The notes: a model not told the origin generated them from the sequence alone. A stretch of 64,000 bases of DNA from an uncultured Pelagibacteraceae bacterium (GCA_902580505.1 CACHLB010000004.1:1-64000), one strand, 5' to 3'; positions 15,078-24,916 are shown, counted from the stretch's first letter. Made by a program: numbers and translations.

Positions 15078-16196
15078 ATGAATTTAGAGTTAAACTCAAT
15101 TGGATTAGATAAGAAACCGTCTGATACAAAAGTAATTGTAGCTATGTCTGGTGGTGTAGACTCATCTACAGTTGCAGGTTTGATGAAAATGCAAGGATAT
15201 AATGTTACCGGCATAACATTAAAACTATACAACGATAGTAAAGAAGTTGTTAAATCAAAAGTATGTTGCTCAGGCCAAGATGTTATAGATGCAAAAAGAG
15301 TTGCTCATAAATTAGATATTGATCATAAAATTCTTTATTACCAAGATAAATTTAAGCAAGGTGTTATTGATAATTTTGTAGAAAGTTACTTAAAAGGAGA
15401 AACTCCAATACCATGCGTACAGTGTAATCAAACTGTCAAATTTAAAGATTTGTATGAAGTTGCTAAAGATTTAAATGCTGATGCTTTGATTACAGGTCAT
15501 TATGTAAAAAATATAACAATAAATGAAAAAAATAATATGTATAGAGCAGTAGATGAAAATAGAGATCAAAGTTATTTTCTATTTAATACTACAAGAGAGC
15601 AATTAAATTATTTACGATTTCCATTAGGTGGAATGTTAAAAAATGAAACTAGAGAAATTGCTAAAAAACTAAATTTAAATGTTGCAGATAAGCCAGATAG
15701 TCAAGATATATGTTTTGTTCCTAACGGAGACTATTCGTCAGTAATAAAAAAGTTTAAGCCAGATTCTTTAAAAAAAGGTAATATTAAAAATTTAAATGGT
15801 GAAGTAATAGGCGTTCATGATGGAATTATAAATTTTACTATTGGTCAAAGAAAAGGAATTAAAGTATCTGACAAAGAGGCATTATATGTAATTAAAATTG
15901 ATGCAGAAAATAATGAGATAATTGTTGGAGGAAGAGAACATCTAGGAAAAAAGAAAATTAATTTAAAAAATATTAATCTATTATCCGATAAAAACGAATT
16001 AAATGAAAATATATTAGTCAAAGTCAGGTCTACAGGAAAGTTATTAAGCGCCAATGTAAATTTTATAAACAAGAATGATGCTGAGGTAAATTTAGATAAT
16101 TCTGAAGATGGTATTTCACCTGGACAAGCATGTGTCTTTTATAAAAAGGACCAATATGGTCACAAAGTTCTTGGTGGTGGTTGGATTAAAGAATAA
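15078..16196 (+). CDS. mnmA: tRNA-specific 2-thiouridylase MnmA
   Basis: Thiolates U34 in tRNAs for Lys, Glu and Gln. 372 aa is the family's length. The ATP PP-loop SGGVDSS is at residues 24-30. The two catalytic cysteines are Cys116 (VQCNQTVKF) and Cys212 (DICFVPNG). The central [21 protein letters not shown] and C-terminal beta-barrel (SPGQACVFY) domains are complete. An extra CC pair ([12 protein letters not shown]) near residue 63 is typical of alphaproteobacterial members. The start overlaps nothing; it is divergent from the DUF3553-cysQ operon with 41 bases between. Confidence 0.97.
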   Translation: MNLELNSIGLDKKPSDTKVIVAMSGGVDSSTVAGLMKMQGYNVTGITLKLYNDSKEVVKSKVCCSGQDVIDAKRVAHKLDIDHKILYYQDKFKQGVIDNFVESYLKGETPIPCVQCNQTVKFKDLYEVAKDLNADALITGHYVKNITINEKNNMYRAVDENRDQSYFLFNTTREQLNYLRFPLGGMLKNETREIAKKLNLNVADKPDSQDICFVPNGDYSSVIKKFKPDSLKKGNIKNLNGEVIGVHDGIINFTIGQRKGIKVSDKEALYVIKIDAENNEIIVGGREHLGKKKINLKNINLLSDKNELNENILVKVRSTGKLLSANVNFINKNDAEVNLDNSEDGISPGQACVFYKKDQYGHKVLGGGWIKE

Positions 16197-16202
16197 TTAA
16201 TT

Positions 16203-16286
16203 TTACTTTTTCTTATTCTTTTTTCTTGCTCTTCTTTTCTTAGAGCCCATTTTTCTTCGGCCTCTATGCTTTTTAGGGTATCCCAT
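16203..16286 (-). CDS. Very basic 27-aa mini-protein
   Basis: Not in the ORF track. The minus strand reads MGYPKKHRGRRKMGSK... with 16 Lys/Arg of 27 residues. A strong ribosome site, AAGGAG, lies three bases before the ATG, better than almost any other in this window. Composition and size recall small ribosomal proteins such as bTHX or the AURKAIP1/COX24 (mS38-like) mini-proteins, but the motif match is too short to name it. It sits between the converging end of mnmA and the metC promoter region, and fills an otherwise empty gap. Confidence 0.6.
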   Translation of the reverse strand: MGYPKKHRGRRKMGSKKRRARKKNKKK

Positions 16287-16361
16287 AATCTCCTTAGTTT
16301 TACAATTTTATTGACTTATTTGAGGGATATAGCATTGTCAATATAACTAATCAATTTTTTT

Positions 16362-17540
16362 ATGGTTAATTCAGTTAAAACTTTTTTAAAACAAGTAGGA
16401 AAAGATTATCAAAATCAGTCAGTTAATCCGCCAGTAGTAAGAGCTTCAACAATAATATTTAAAACTCTTCAAGATATAAAGAAAACACAAAGTAATTATA
16501 AAAAAAATCCCTTAAGCAAAAATTTTGATTATGGTAGAAAAGGAACATCAACAACTTTTGCACTACAAGAACTATTAAGAAAAATTGAAAATGCTTATCA
16601 AGTTTATTTAACACCAACAGGATTTGGTGCAGTTTTTCTTGGAGTGATTAGTGTTGTAAGACCTGGTGATGAAATAATTATAACGGACTCAGTCTACTCT
16701 CCAACAAGATTTTTAACCGAAGACTATTTAAAAAAATTCAATATTAAAGCAGTATTTTATGATCCAAAAAACTTAGATGACTTAAAAAAAAAAATTACAA
16801 ATAAGACTAAACTTATTTTTGTAGAAAACCCAGGAAGTAACACATTTGAATTTCAAGATTTAAAAAAAATATTATCTTTTGCTAAGAATAAGAATATTTA
16901 TACAGCTATTGATAACACCTGGGGAACACCTTATTTAATCAAGCCTTTAGATTTAGGTTTTGATATGTCTATAGTTTCAGCGACAAAATATTATTCTGGT
17001 CATTCAGATGTTATGGGTGGCAGTTTAGCTATTAAAAAAAGACTTTTTAAAGAAGTGGAATTAAGTCAAAAAGCAGTTGGTTTAAGACTAAGCCCTGATG
17101 ATGCCTATTTAATTATGAGAGGACTAAGAACATTAGATATTAGGCTAGACAAGCATCAAGAAAATACAATCAAGGTAGCTAATTTTTTGAGTAAACAAAA
17201 AAAAGTTAAAGAGGTTTTTTACCCAATTAAAAAAAATATTAAACAATACAAAATGTGGAAAAAGTATTACTCAGGATCATCTGGATTAATGGGTGTAAAA
17301 ATTATTTCTAAAAATAAAAACTCTGTAATTAAATTTTTGAATAAACTAAAATTATTTGCCCATGGTTACAGCTGGGGAGGATTTGAAAGTCTTGCTTTAT
17401 ATCAAGACAAATTGGCACTGGGTAATAGGAGCTACACAAAGCTGAGTAATAACGAACATATTATAAGATTGCATATTGGTTTAGAAGACCCAAATGATTT
17501 GATTGCTGACATTAAACAGGCTATTAAATCTGTAAGATGA
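16362..17540 (+). CDS. metC: Cystathionine beta-lyase / Cys-Met PLP enzyme (MetC-like)
   Basis: 392 aa Cys/Met-metabolism PLP-dependent enzyme. The PLP lysine is in VSATKYYSGHSDVMGG, and the tyrosine/arginine cofactor motif is YGRKGTSTTFALQ. The TKYYSGHSD form and the AYQVYLTPTGFGAV segment fit cystathionine beta-lyase, which cleaves cystathionine to homocysteine, pyruvate and ammonia; other C-S lyase activities are possible. The ribosome site is weak. The stop overlaps the MFS gene by four bases, beginning an operon that runs to the HIT gene at 21637. Confidence 0.88.
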   Translation: MVNSVKTFLKQVGKDYQNQSVNPPVVRASTIIFKTLQDIKKTQSNYKKNPLSKNFDYGRKGTSTTFALQELLRKIENAYQVYLTPTGFGAVFLGVISVVRPGDEIIITDSVYSPTRFLTEDYLKKFNIKAVFYDPKNLDDLKKKITNKTKLIFVENPGSNTFEFQDLKKILSFAKNKNIYTAIDNTWGTPYLIKPLDLGFDMSIVSATKYYSGHSDVMGGSLAIKKRLFKEVELSQKAVGLRLSPDDAYLIMRGLRTLDIRLDKHQENTIKVANFLSKQKKVKEVFYPIKKNIKQYKMWKKYYSGSSGLMGVKIISKNKNSVIKFLNKLKLFAHGYSWGGFESLALYQDKLALGNRSYTKLSNNEHIIRLHIGLEDPNDLIADIKQAIKSVR

Positions 17541-18757
17541 ATGACACCAAATTTTTTCCAACAAAAAAAGCATTAGTTACTGTAATAGCTGCATCTGCTG
17601 TTGTTATTATTGCATTAGGAATAAGACAAACTTTTGGAATGTTTTATTTTGATTTTGCAACTGATTTAGATATCACCATAACACAGTTCGGCTTTACAAT
17701 GGGATTACAGCTCTTATTGTGGGGTGTTTTCAGTCCTATGTTTGGAATTATTACGGATAAGTATGGTGGTAATATTGCAATCTTTATTGGATTTGTTTTT
17801 TATTTATTAGCAATTTTATTATTCTATTCAGGTTTTAATACTGGTTATTATTTTACTATAACAATTGGAATATTAGTTGGTGTTGGACTGGGATCTACAG
17901 CTATCAGTATACCTGTTTCAGTTGTTGCAAAACATTTTCCAGTATCAAGCAGAACAATAGCAACAGGAATAGTAACCTCAGCAGGATCTTTTGGATATTT
18001 TATATCACCATTGATCACTAGATATTCACTTGTTGAACATGGGTGGGAAAATACAATGTTATTTTTCTGTTTCTTTTTAGGTCTAGGATTAATAGTAGCA
18101 TTATTTGTTTCAACACCAAAAATACCTGTCGGTACAAATCAAAATAACAATCAAACAGCTAGAGAAGCTTTAAAAGAGGCTTTTTCAAATAAAAGTTACA
18201 TCTATCTTACTTTAGGTTTCTTTGTATGCGGTTGGCACATTGCTTTAGTAGCAACTCATATACCCACTTACATGATTGATAAAGGATTACCAGATTGGTG
18301 TGCAGCAATGGTTTTGGCTTTAATTGGACTTTTTAATATGGTTGGAACAATTACAAGTGGATATCTTGCAACTAGATACAGTCAAAAAATTTTATTAAGT
18401 GCAATTTATCTACTAAGAGGAGTATCAATTATTTATTTCATATTCCTACCACCAAGTGTTTTTAATTCAGTAATCTTTGGAATAACATTTGGAATGTTGT
18501 GGCTATCAACAGTTCCACCAACAAATGGAATAATAGGCAAGGTATTTGGAACTAAGTATATCGGATTATTATATGGAATTGTTTTTGTAAGTCATCAAAT
18601 TGGATCTTTTTTAGGAGCTTATTTGAGTGGAGTTTTCTACGAACTTAACGGCAATTTTGATTATGCTTGGTACATATCTATCGCATTATCTATTTTTGCT
18701 GGTTTGATACATTTACCTATAAAAGAGAAGCCAATTGAAAGACCGCAAATCGCATAA
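17537..18757 (+). CDS. MFS transporter
   Basis: 406 aa, about 12 membrane helices. The first cytoplasmic loop (MFGIITDKYGGN) carries the MFS motif. The N-terminal helix IALGIRQTFGMFYFDFATD is the pattern of the monocarboxylate/oxalate-type MFS proteins (UhpC/MCP-like) abundant in marine alphaproteobacteria. It overlaps metC by four bases and pabB by 23, so it is embedded in the metC-pab operon. The substrate is not predictable; a link to sulfur amino acids or aminobenzoate is only positional. Confidence 0.88.
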   Translation: MNDTKFFPTKKALVTVIAASAVVIIALGIRQTFGMFYFDFATDLDITITQFGFTMGLQLLLWGVFSPMFGIITDKYGGNIAIFIGFVFYLLAILLFYSGFNTGYYFTITIGILVGVGLGSTAISIPVSVVAKHFPVSSRTIATGIVTSAGSFGYFISPLITRYSLVEHGWENTMLFFCFFLGLGLIVALFVSTPKIPVGTNQNNNQTAREALKEAFSNKSYIYLTLGFFVCGWHIALVATHIPTYMIDKGLPDWCAAMVLALIGLFNMVGTITSGYLATRYSQKILLSAIYLLRGVSIIYFIFLPPSVFNSVIFGITFGMLWLSTVPPTNGIIGKVFGTKYIGLLYGIVFVSHQIGSFLGAYLSGVFYELNGNFDYAWYISIALSIFAGLIHLPIKEKPIERPQIA

Positions 18758-19949
18758 ACTTAAATTTAACCCGTATTTAGAAAAACTTTATCAGTCGGAT
18801 AAGCCACTGATAATCTACAAAGTTGATAATGGTTATGACATTTATACAGATTTTTCTAAAAAAATTAATTTAACAAAAAAAAATATACATAAATTTTTAA
18901 ACTCTTTTGAAAGAATGAAATTTAAAAAAGAAACTGATCAATATGTTGGTTTTTTTGGATATGAAATTTTAAATTATTTACTTGGTATTAAAATTAGCAA
19001 ACAGTCTAAAAATGGTTTTTATAAAGGAGTTTTTTACAAACCAGAAACAATCATTAAAATAAGAGATAATATTTCAATATTTTCAAATAAAAAAAAGCAC
19101 GAATTTAATAATTATTTTAAACCAACTAAAATTTTATCACCCTTTAAATTAAATATTAAATATCAAAAATACAAAAAAATATTTGATATTTTTTCAAAAA
19201 AAATAAGACAAGGAGAAACATATCAAATAAAAATTTGTACAAAATATCGTAATAAATCTTCAATAAATCCAATTAATTTTTTCTGGAGATTAATGAAGTC
19301 AAATGCTTCGCCAGAATCTTTTATGATAAGAGATAAAAATTATTCTATTGTAAGCTGCTCACCTGAAACTTTATTATTAAAAAAAGGTAATAAAATTATT
19401 ACAAAACCTATTGCTGGCACATTAAGAAAAAGTAAAAAATCTAACAGATCTAGTGCCTTAAAGTTTTTTAGAAATAACATTAAAGAGACTAAAGAACATA
19501 ATATGATTGTTGATATGGAAAGAAGTGATTTATCCAGAGTTTGTGTTCCAGGAACAGTAAAAATTGATAAAGAAAAGTATGTTGAGGAATACAGACACTT
19601 ATTTCATTATGTTACAACCATATCTGGAAGCTTATTAAAAGGTATGACTATAAAAAATATTATCAAATCTATGATGCCTGGTGGATCAGTCATAGGCTGT
19701 CCAAAAGTACGAACTTTGGAATTATTAAATCAACAAGAAAAAGAGAATAGAAATATTTTTACAGGTAGTTTTGGCTATATAAAATTTAATAAAGATATGA
19801 GATTTAACATAATAATAAGATCTATACTAAATTATAAAAATACATCAGAAATATCTGCAGCATCTGGAGTTGTATTAGATAGTGCAGCAAAAAAAGAATT
19901 TAATGAAAATTTTATCAAAGCAAAATCATTATTAGAATTATTTAAATGA
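18735..19949 (+). CDS. pabB: Aminodeoxychorismate synthase component I (PabB)
   Basis: Chorismate-binding enzyme, 404 aa, that joins with PabA to make 4-amino-4-deoxychorismate for folate. Core motifs are present: SCSPETLLLKKG, the catalytic KPIAGTLRKS, MIVDMERSDLSRVC, and MMPGGSVIGCPKVRTLELL. The last motif and the partner PabC argue for PabB over TrpE, although the PIAGT motif (rather than PIKGT) is also seen in TrpE. The start is a TTG inside the MFS gene; no ATG upstream of conserved sequence exists. It overlaps pabA by four bases. Confidence 0.87.
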   Translation: MKDRKSHKLKFNPYLEKLYQSDKPLIIYKVDNGYDIYTDFSKKINLTKKNIHKFLNSFERMKFKKETDQYVGFFGYEILNYLLGIKISKQSKNGFYKGVFYKPETIIKIRDNISIFSNKKKHEFNNYFKPTKILSPFKLNIKYQKYKKIFDIFSKKIRQGETYQIKICTKYRNKSSINPINFFWRLMKSNASPESFMIRDKNYSIVSCSPETLLLKKGNKIITKPIAGTLRKSKKSNRSSALKFFRNNIKETKEHNMIVDMERSDLSRVCVPGTVKIDKEKYVEEYRHLFHYVTTISGSLLKGMTIKNIIKSMMPGGSVIGCPKVRTLELLNQQEKENRNIFTGSFGYIKFNKDMRFNIIIRSILNYKNTSEISAASGVVLDSAAKKEFNENFIKAKSLLELFK

Positions 19950-20512
19950 TTTATATAATAGACCATCAGGATTCATTCACATGGAATGTAGTTCATCAAT
20001 TCTCTCAGTTTGATAAAGTTTATTGTTCAAATTATTTTGAAATAAATAACAGTTTATTAAATAAATCTAATACAATTGTATTATCTCCTGGACCCGGTTC
20101 ACCCAAAGATTATCCAAATACTTCAAAAATTTATAATAAATTTAAAGGAAGAAAAAAAATCATAGGAATTTGCTTAGGGTATCAGCAAATATTACATTGT
20201 GAAAATGCCAAAATTATTCAACAAAGGAGAATATTCCATGGTTATCAATCTGAAGTAAAAGTTGTTTCGAATAAATCCATCTTTAGAAAGAATTCTAAAT
20301 TTAAAGTCGGAAGATATCATTCACTTAAGCTTCAAGAGCCATTTATTAAAGAAAATTTTGATATTACTATGAGATGCGCTAAAACTAATATTGCTATGGC
20401 TTTTGAAAACAAAACAGATGATGTATATGGTTTTCAATTTCATCCAGAATCTTTTTTAACAACAAATGGTAAAATTCTTATTAAAAAAATCTTACAGTCG
20501 AAAAGATCTTAA
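19946..20512 (+). CDS. pabA: Aminodeoxychorismate synthase glutaminase (PabA)
   Basis: 188-aa class I glutamine amidotransferase supplying ammonia to PabB. The catalytic triad is visible: the nucleophile Cys in GICLGYQQIL, and His/Glu in FQFHPESFLT. The oxyanion motif LSPGPGSPKDYP is intact. PabA and TrpG cannot be separated by sequence alone; location between pabB and pabC favours PabA, though dual use for tryptophan is possible if no other trpG exists. It overlaps pabB by 4 and pabC by 47 bases. Confidence 0.9.
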   Translation: MIYIIDHQDSFTWNVVHQFSQFDKVYCSNYFEINNSLLNKSNTIVLSPGPGSPKDYPNTSKIYNKFKGRKKIIGICLGYQQILHCENAKIIQQRRIFHGYQSEVKVVSNKSIFRKNSKFKVGRYHSLKLQEPFIKENFDITMRCAKTNIAMAFENKTDDVYGFQFHPESFLTTNGKILIKKILQSKRS

Positions 20513-21242
20513 AGAAAAAGAATTCAAAGATCTATGGAATGCCAATGGGGTATTTACAACTATGTGGATCTATGGAAAGCCTCAAAAGATTTTATTTTTT
20601 AAAGAACACATAACAAATCTCATTAAGTCTACTAAAAATTATAAAATTTATGATCGAAATTTAAAAAGAAATATATTTAAAATAATTAAATCAAATTTAA
20701 ATAAACAAAAAAATTATAATCATTTATTGAGAATTGCAGTTACCAAAAGTTTAATTTCTATTTCTTTAAGAGATAAATTAAAAATTAAAAAAAATCTTCA
20801 GTTAAAGCTAGTCAATTACAATAGAATTAAACCTGAGCATAAAAATCTGAAGTATAAATTTATTTTAAAAAATTTATCTAAAATGGATAATTCAAAATCT
20901 GATATTGCTCTTTGTTCAAATGGAAAAATTCTAGAAACAGGAACTTCAAATATTATTTTCATTAAAAATAATAAATACTATTCACCTATAAGAAAATTTT
21001 ATAGAGGAGTAAATCTTAAGTTTTTTGAAAAAAATTTTAGGATAAAAAAAACTAATATTAATATTAATAATTTAAATCAATATGAGGAAATACTTCTAAT
21101 CGGATCTGGAAAGGGAGTTTCCACAGTTTCATCTATAAAAGAGAAAAACTGGAATAGAAAAAAATATAAATCCTATGAAATTTTTGTAAGTAAATATCAA
21201 ACTCAAATATTAAAACAAAAAAAATTGAGTAATTATTTATGA
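20466..21242 (+). CDS. pabC: Aminodeoxychorismate lyase-like class IV PLP enzyme (PabC)
   Basis: 258 aa fold-type IV PLP enzyme, which converts aminodeoxychorismate to 4-aminobenzoate and pyruvate. Family landmarks: NGVFTTMWIYG near the N-terminus, DIALCSNGKILETGTSNIIF, and the glycine-rich LLIGSGKGVSTVSSI at the C-terminus. The pABA set (PabB, PabA, PabC) is thus complete. The ATG at 20466 lies 47 bases inside pabA; a non-ATG start nearer the pabA stop cannot be excluded, because the first 22 residues are poorly conserved. Confidence 0.85.
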   Translation: MVKFLLKKSYSRKDLKEKEFKDLWNANGVFTTMWIYGKPQKILFFKEHITNLIKSTKNYKIYDRNLKRNIFKIIKSNLNKQKNYNHLLRIAVTKSLISISLRDKLKIKKNLQLKLVNYNRIKPEHKNLKYKFILKNLSKMDNSKSDIALCSNGKILETGTSNIIFIKNNKYYSPIRKFYRGVNLKFFEKNFRIKKTNININNLNQYEEILLIGSGKGVSTVSSIKEKNWNRKKYKSYEIFVSKYQTQILKQKKLSNYL

Positions 21243-21637
21243 GAAATCCTAATAACCCGTGCATATTCTGTTTTACAAAGAAAAAAGAATATCTTTTTGA
21301 AAACGAACTAGCTTATGCAACGACTGACACTTACCCTGTATCAAAATTTCATTCACTTATTATTCCAAAGCGATGTGTTAAAAATTATTTTGATCTAACC
21401 TCAAAAGAAATCTTAGCGTGCAATAAATTAATAAAGAAACTGAAAAAAAAAATTGAAATGAACGATAAATCTGTAAAAGGTTTTAATATTGGTACCAATT
21501 CAGGAAAGGTTGCTGGACAATCTATTAATCATTGTCATATTCATCTGATTCCAAGACGAAAAAATGATGTTAAAAATCCTCAAGGCGGTGTTCGAGCTGT
21601 AATTTCTGCTAAACAGCATTATGTAAGGAAAAAGTAA
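21239..21637 (+). CDS. HIT family hydrolase
   Basis: 132 aa histidine-triad protein with the active-site motif HCHIHLIPRR and an N-terminal zinc-site-like pair of Cys residues (NPCIFCFTKKK). HIT proteins hydrolyse nucleoside phosphoramidates or dinucleotides. The ATG overlaps the pabC stop by four bases, so it belongs to the operon. A weak intrinsic terminator follows at 21671-21696. Nothing links it functionally with folate; this may be simple packing. Confidence 0.92.
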   Translation: MRNPNNPCIFCFTKKKEYLFENELAYATTDTYPVSKFHSLIIPKRCVKNYFDLTSKEILACNKLIKKLKKKIEMNDKSVKGFNIGTNSGKVAGQSINHCHIHLIPRRKNDVKNPQGGVRAVISAKQHYVRKK

Positions 21638-21670
21638 ACTTTATTAACATTTTTTTCATCAGATGAGATT

Positions 21671-21696
21671 ATTAGTCAGTTGAACTAATATTTTTT
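21671..21696 (+). terminator. AT-rich terminator ending the metC-pab-HIT operon
   Basis: ATTAGT-cagttga-ACTAAT forms a 6-bp stem followed by ATTTTTTAT. The stem is weak, but the T run and position between HIT and the apr genes support termination here. Confidence 0.5.
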
Positions 21697-21743
21697 ATAG
21701 ATTATGAGCTTAGATTAGTATTATATTTAGCGGAGATAATAAT

Positions 21744-22538
21744 ATGTTTACAACAAATCCATTTGCTGTCCTTTCCTCGACAGTTCCTTCAATTGCTTTG
21801 CAAGCATTTGTTTTTTTGATGTTAGCATTAGTAGTGATTGGAACACTGATGGATATTATTCATAAGAAGAATGTAAAATATTTTTTTAATAATGCTAAAA
21901 AAGCAAAAAAAGCAGCAAGTAGAGAATTAAGTCTTGGAGAGAAAACAGCGATAATTTCTAAAACTGTAGTGCATGATATTGGAACTACATCTGAATTAGG
22001 TTTGGGTAAAAGAAGATTTGCACATGTTTTAGGAATGTATGGAACAATATTATTTTGGATTGGTTCAGGTGTTATGATATTTGGATATTCTTCTCCTAAT
22101 GCTGTAACCCCAACTATATGGCCAATCATTTGGCACGCTGGTGCAATTTTAACTTGCCTTGGAGCTTATTGGTTTTGGTTCTTTTTAAGAGTAGATGTAT
22201 CTGCTGAAGCTCACTCAGTTTTTAGAATCATAAAAGCAGATTTATTTGTTTTAGCTTTAGTATTATCTTCTACGTTTGGTCTAGCTTGGTCGTATTTCCA
22301 ATATTCAGGATCTACTGGTTTAAGTATTTTGTTTTTAATTTTGTTTGCTGTAGCTAACATAGTCTTATTTGGAGGAGTTTACTGGTCTAAATTTGCACAT
22401 ATGTTTTATAAACCAGGTGCTGCAATCCAAAAAAATTTAGCAGAAGCAGATGGATCTAGAGATAATTTACCTCCACCTGCAGATGCTCCGGAGCAATTTG
22501 GACTTGGAATTAAACGTGAGGCACCAAAGCACTATTAA
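21744..22538 (+). CDS. aprM: APS reductase membrane anchor AprM-like
   Basis: 264 aa with about five to six membrane helices, preceding aprB and aprA. AprM is the putative membrane anchor that connects AprBA to the quinone pool in one lineage of sulfur-oxidising bacteria lacking QmoABC. Conserved His residues in helices (HAGAILTCLGAYWFW, AHSVFRIIKAD) suggest haem or quinone contact. A good ribosome site (GCGGAG) precedes the ATG after a 106-base gap, so a promoter for the apr operon should lie between 21697 and 21730. Confidence 0.85.
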   Translation: MFTTNPFAVLSSTVPSIALQAFVFLMLALVVIGTLMDIIHKKNVKYFFNNAKKAKKAASRELSLGEKTAIISKTVVHDIGTTSELGLGKRRFAHVLGMYGTILFWIGSGVMIFGYSSPNAVTPTIWPIIWHAGAILTCLGAYWFWFFLRVDVSAEAHSVFRIIKADLFVLALVLSSTFGLAWSYFQYSGSTGLSILFLILFAVANIVLFGGVYWSKFAHMFYKPGAAIQKNLAEADGSRDNLPPPADAPEQFGLGIKREAPKHY

Positions 22539-22577
22539 TATGATTGATAAAATTTTAAAGAAAGGTAATAAATAGAT

Positions 22578-23048
22578 ATGTCAACTTTTGTATACATGAC
22601 GAGATGTGATGGTTGTGGTCACTGTGTAGATATATGTCCATCAGATATCATGCACATAGACGAAACTATTAGAAGAGCAAAAAATATAGAGCCAAATTTT
22701 TGTTGGGAATGCTATTCATGCGTTAAAGCATGTCCTAACCATGCAATTGATGTAAGAGGATATGCTGACTTTGCTCCAATGGGTCATAGTGTTAGAGTTA
22801 GAAGAGAAGAAGAGAAAGGAACTATCTCTTGGAGAATTAAATTTAGAAACGGTACAGAGAAGAATTTTGTATCACCAATAACAACAAAACCTTGGGGAAA
22901 ATTCATACCAAAATTAGCTGAAGCAGATACTCCTAATCAAGGAGAGATTAATTCACAAATTTTATATAATGAGCCACATGGTTTAAATACTGAAAAAGAT
23001 TTACCAACTTTAGATAAGAATTCATTTAAGCAAGGCGTTTATTATTAA
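22578..23048 (+). CDS. aprB: Adenylylsulfate reductase beta subunit
   Basis: 156 aa ferredoxin-like subunit with two [4Fe-4S] clusters: CDGCGHCVDICPSD and CWECYSCVKACPNH. The remaining ~90 residues form the beta-sheet tail that wraps around AprA. It passes electrons between the AprA flavin and the membrane. With AprA it interconverts sulfite plus AMP and adenosine-5'-phosphosulfate. Its stop overlaps the aprA ATG by one base. Confidence 0.95.
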   Translation: MSTFVYMTRCDGCGHCVDICPSDIMHIDETIRRAKNIEPNFCWECYSCVKACPNHAIDVRGYADFAPMGHSVRVRREEEKGTISWRIKFRNGTEKNFVSPITTKPWGKFIPKLAEADTPNQGEINSQILYNEPHGLNTEKDLPTLDKNSFKQGVYY

Positions 23049-24907
23049 TGGCTAAGCACAAAACTATCATCGAAGAATGTGACGTACTAGTTGTCGGTGG
23101 AGGTATGGCTGGAACGGGGGCTACCTTTGAGGCAAGACACTGGGGAAGAGATTTAAAAATAATCTGTGTAGAAAAAGCAAACATAGATAGAAGTGGTGCC
23201 GTTGCACAAGGTCTTTACGCTATTAACTGTTATATGGGAATGCAGTGGGGCGAGAATATGCCAGAGGACCATGTACGGTACGCTAGAAATGATTTGATGG
23301 GTCTTGTTAGAGAAGATTTAGGTTATGACATGGCACGTCATGTAGACTCAACTGTTCACATGTTTGATGAATGGGGTCTTCCAATGATGAAAAATAAAGA
23401 AACTGGAAGATACCAAAGAGAAGGCAAGTGGCAAATAATGATACATGGTGAAAGCTACAAACCAATTGTAGCTGAAGCTGCAAAAAAATCTGCTGATAAA
23501 ATTTATAACAGAATAATGATTACTCATCTTTTAAAAGATGAAAAAAATCCAAACCGAATAGCTGGTGCAGTTGGATTTAATGTTAGAACTGGAAATTTTC
23601 ACGTATTTAAATCAAGAACAGTAGTTGTTTCTGCTGGGGGAGCATCTCACATATTTAAACCAAGAGCAGTTGGTGAAGGTATGGGTAGAACATGGTATGC
23701 ACCTTGGAGTAATGGATCTGCTTATGCATTACCTATTCAAGCAGGGGCAAAAATGACTCAAATGGAAAATAGAATTGTTCTTTGTAGATTTAAAGATGGT
23801 TATGGTCCAGTTGGAGCGTATTTCTTACATTTAAAAACTTATACTCAAAACGCTAATGGCGAAAATTATGAGAAGAAATGGTATGAAGCTACTAAAGAAT
23901 TAGTTGGTGAGTATATAGACCATCATCCAACACCAACTTGTTTAAGAAATCATGCATTTATTCAAGAAACAGCGGCAGGTGGTGGACCAATCCACATGGT
24001 TACAAAAGAAGCTTTCCAAGATCCGCACTTAGAAACGGTTGGATGGGAAAACTTCTTGGGTATGACAGTTGGACAAGCAGTAGTTTGGGCGTCTCAAAAT
24101 ATTGATCCAAAATATACAAATCCTGAATTAACAACCTCGGAGCCATATGTAATGGGATCTCATGCTACATGTTCAGGAGCATGGGTTAGTGGACCAGAAG
24201 ATATAGCGCCTGATGAATATTTTTGGGGATACAATAGAATGATGACTATTGATGGATTATTTGGAGCAGGAGATGCAGTTGGTGGAAGTGCTCATAAGTT
24301 TTCATCTGGTTCATTTACAGAAGGAAGGTTAGCATCTAAAGCTGCTGTTAAATATATTCAAGATAAAAAAGCTGATGATATCGAAGTTTCTGATGCACAA
24401 TTAGAGAAGCTTAAAGAAGAAATCTTTAAGCCAATTGAAAATTATACAGTTGGCAGAAATGAAATTACTGGAGGAACAGTTTCTCCTAGCTATATTTTAC
24501 CTATACAAGGGCTACAAAGACTACAAAAAATTATGGACGAATATTGTGGTGGATTAACAAATAATTACATGACAAATGACAATCTACTTAAAAAAGGCTT
24601 AGAACAGCTACAATTACTTCAAGAAGACTTAGATCATGTCGGAGCTGAAGATTATCACCAATTGATGAGAGCATGGGAACTTAAGCATAGAGCTGTAACA
24701 TCAGAATGTGTTGCTCATCATACGTTATTTAGAGAAGAAACTCGTTGGCCAGGCTATTATTATAGAGGCGATCATATGAAACTTGATGATGAAAACTGGC
24801 ACTGTTTAACTGTTTCTAGAAGAGATCCTGAAACTGGAAAATTTGAAATGGAGAAAAAGCCTGTTTATCATATCGTTGATGATAAAGAGAAGAAGCAAGC
24901 TTCCTAA
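23048..24907 (+). CDS. aprA: Adenylylsulfate reductase alpha subunit
   Basis: 619 aa flavoprotein, normal length. The FAD motif VVGGGMAGTGATFEARHWG opens the protein; substrate-pocket segments such as YFLHLKTYT and the fumarate-reductase-like GAGDAVGGSAHKFSSGSFTEG are intact. In SAR11 this enzyme is thought to work in the oxidative direction, turning sulfite released from organosulfur compounds into APS. That fits the sulfite-producing SuyAB and Xsc 3-5 kb downstream. Apr alone is not evidence of sulfate respiration: no dsr or qmo genes appear here. Confidence 0.97.
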   Translation: MAKHKTIIEECDVLVVGGGMAGTGATFEARHWGRDLKIICVEKANIDRSGAVAQGLYAINCYMGMQWGENMPEDHVRYARNDLMGLVREDLGYDMARHVDSTVHMFDEWGLPMMKNKETGRYQREGKWQIMIHGESYKPIVAEAAKKSADKIYNRIMITHLLKDEKNPNRIAGAVGFNVRTGNFHVFKSRTVVVSAGGASHIFKPRAVGEGMGRTWYAPWSNGSAYALPIQAGAKMTQMENRIVLCRFKDGYGPVGAYFLHLKTYTQNANGENYEKKWYEATKELVGEYIDHHPTPTCLRNHAFIQETAAGGGPIHMVTKEAFQDPHLETVGWENFLGMTVGQAVVWASQNIDPKYTNPELTTSEPYVMGSHATCSGAWVSGPEDIAPDEYFWGYNRMMTIDGLFGAGDAVGGSAHKFSSGSFTEGRLASKAAVKYIQDKKADDIEVSDAQLEKLKEEIFKPIENYTVGRNEITGGTVSPSYILPIQGLQRLQKIMDEYCGGLTNNYMTNDNLLKKGLEQLQLLQEDLDHVGAEDYHQLMRAWELKHRAVTSECVAHHTLFREETRWPGYYYRGDHMKLDDENWHCLTVSRRDPETGKFEMEKKPVYHIVDDKEKKQAS

Positions 24908-24916
24908 CCATTTTAG

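Noticed and set aside
21744-24907. apr genes as evidence of sulfate respiration
   Set aside because: No sat, dsr or qmo genes in the window; AprM-type lineage and sulfonate neighbours point to sulfite oxidation.
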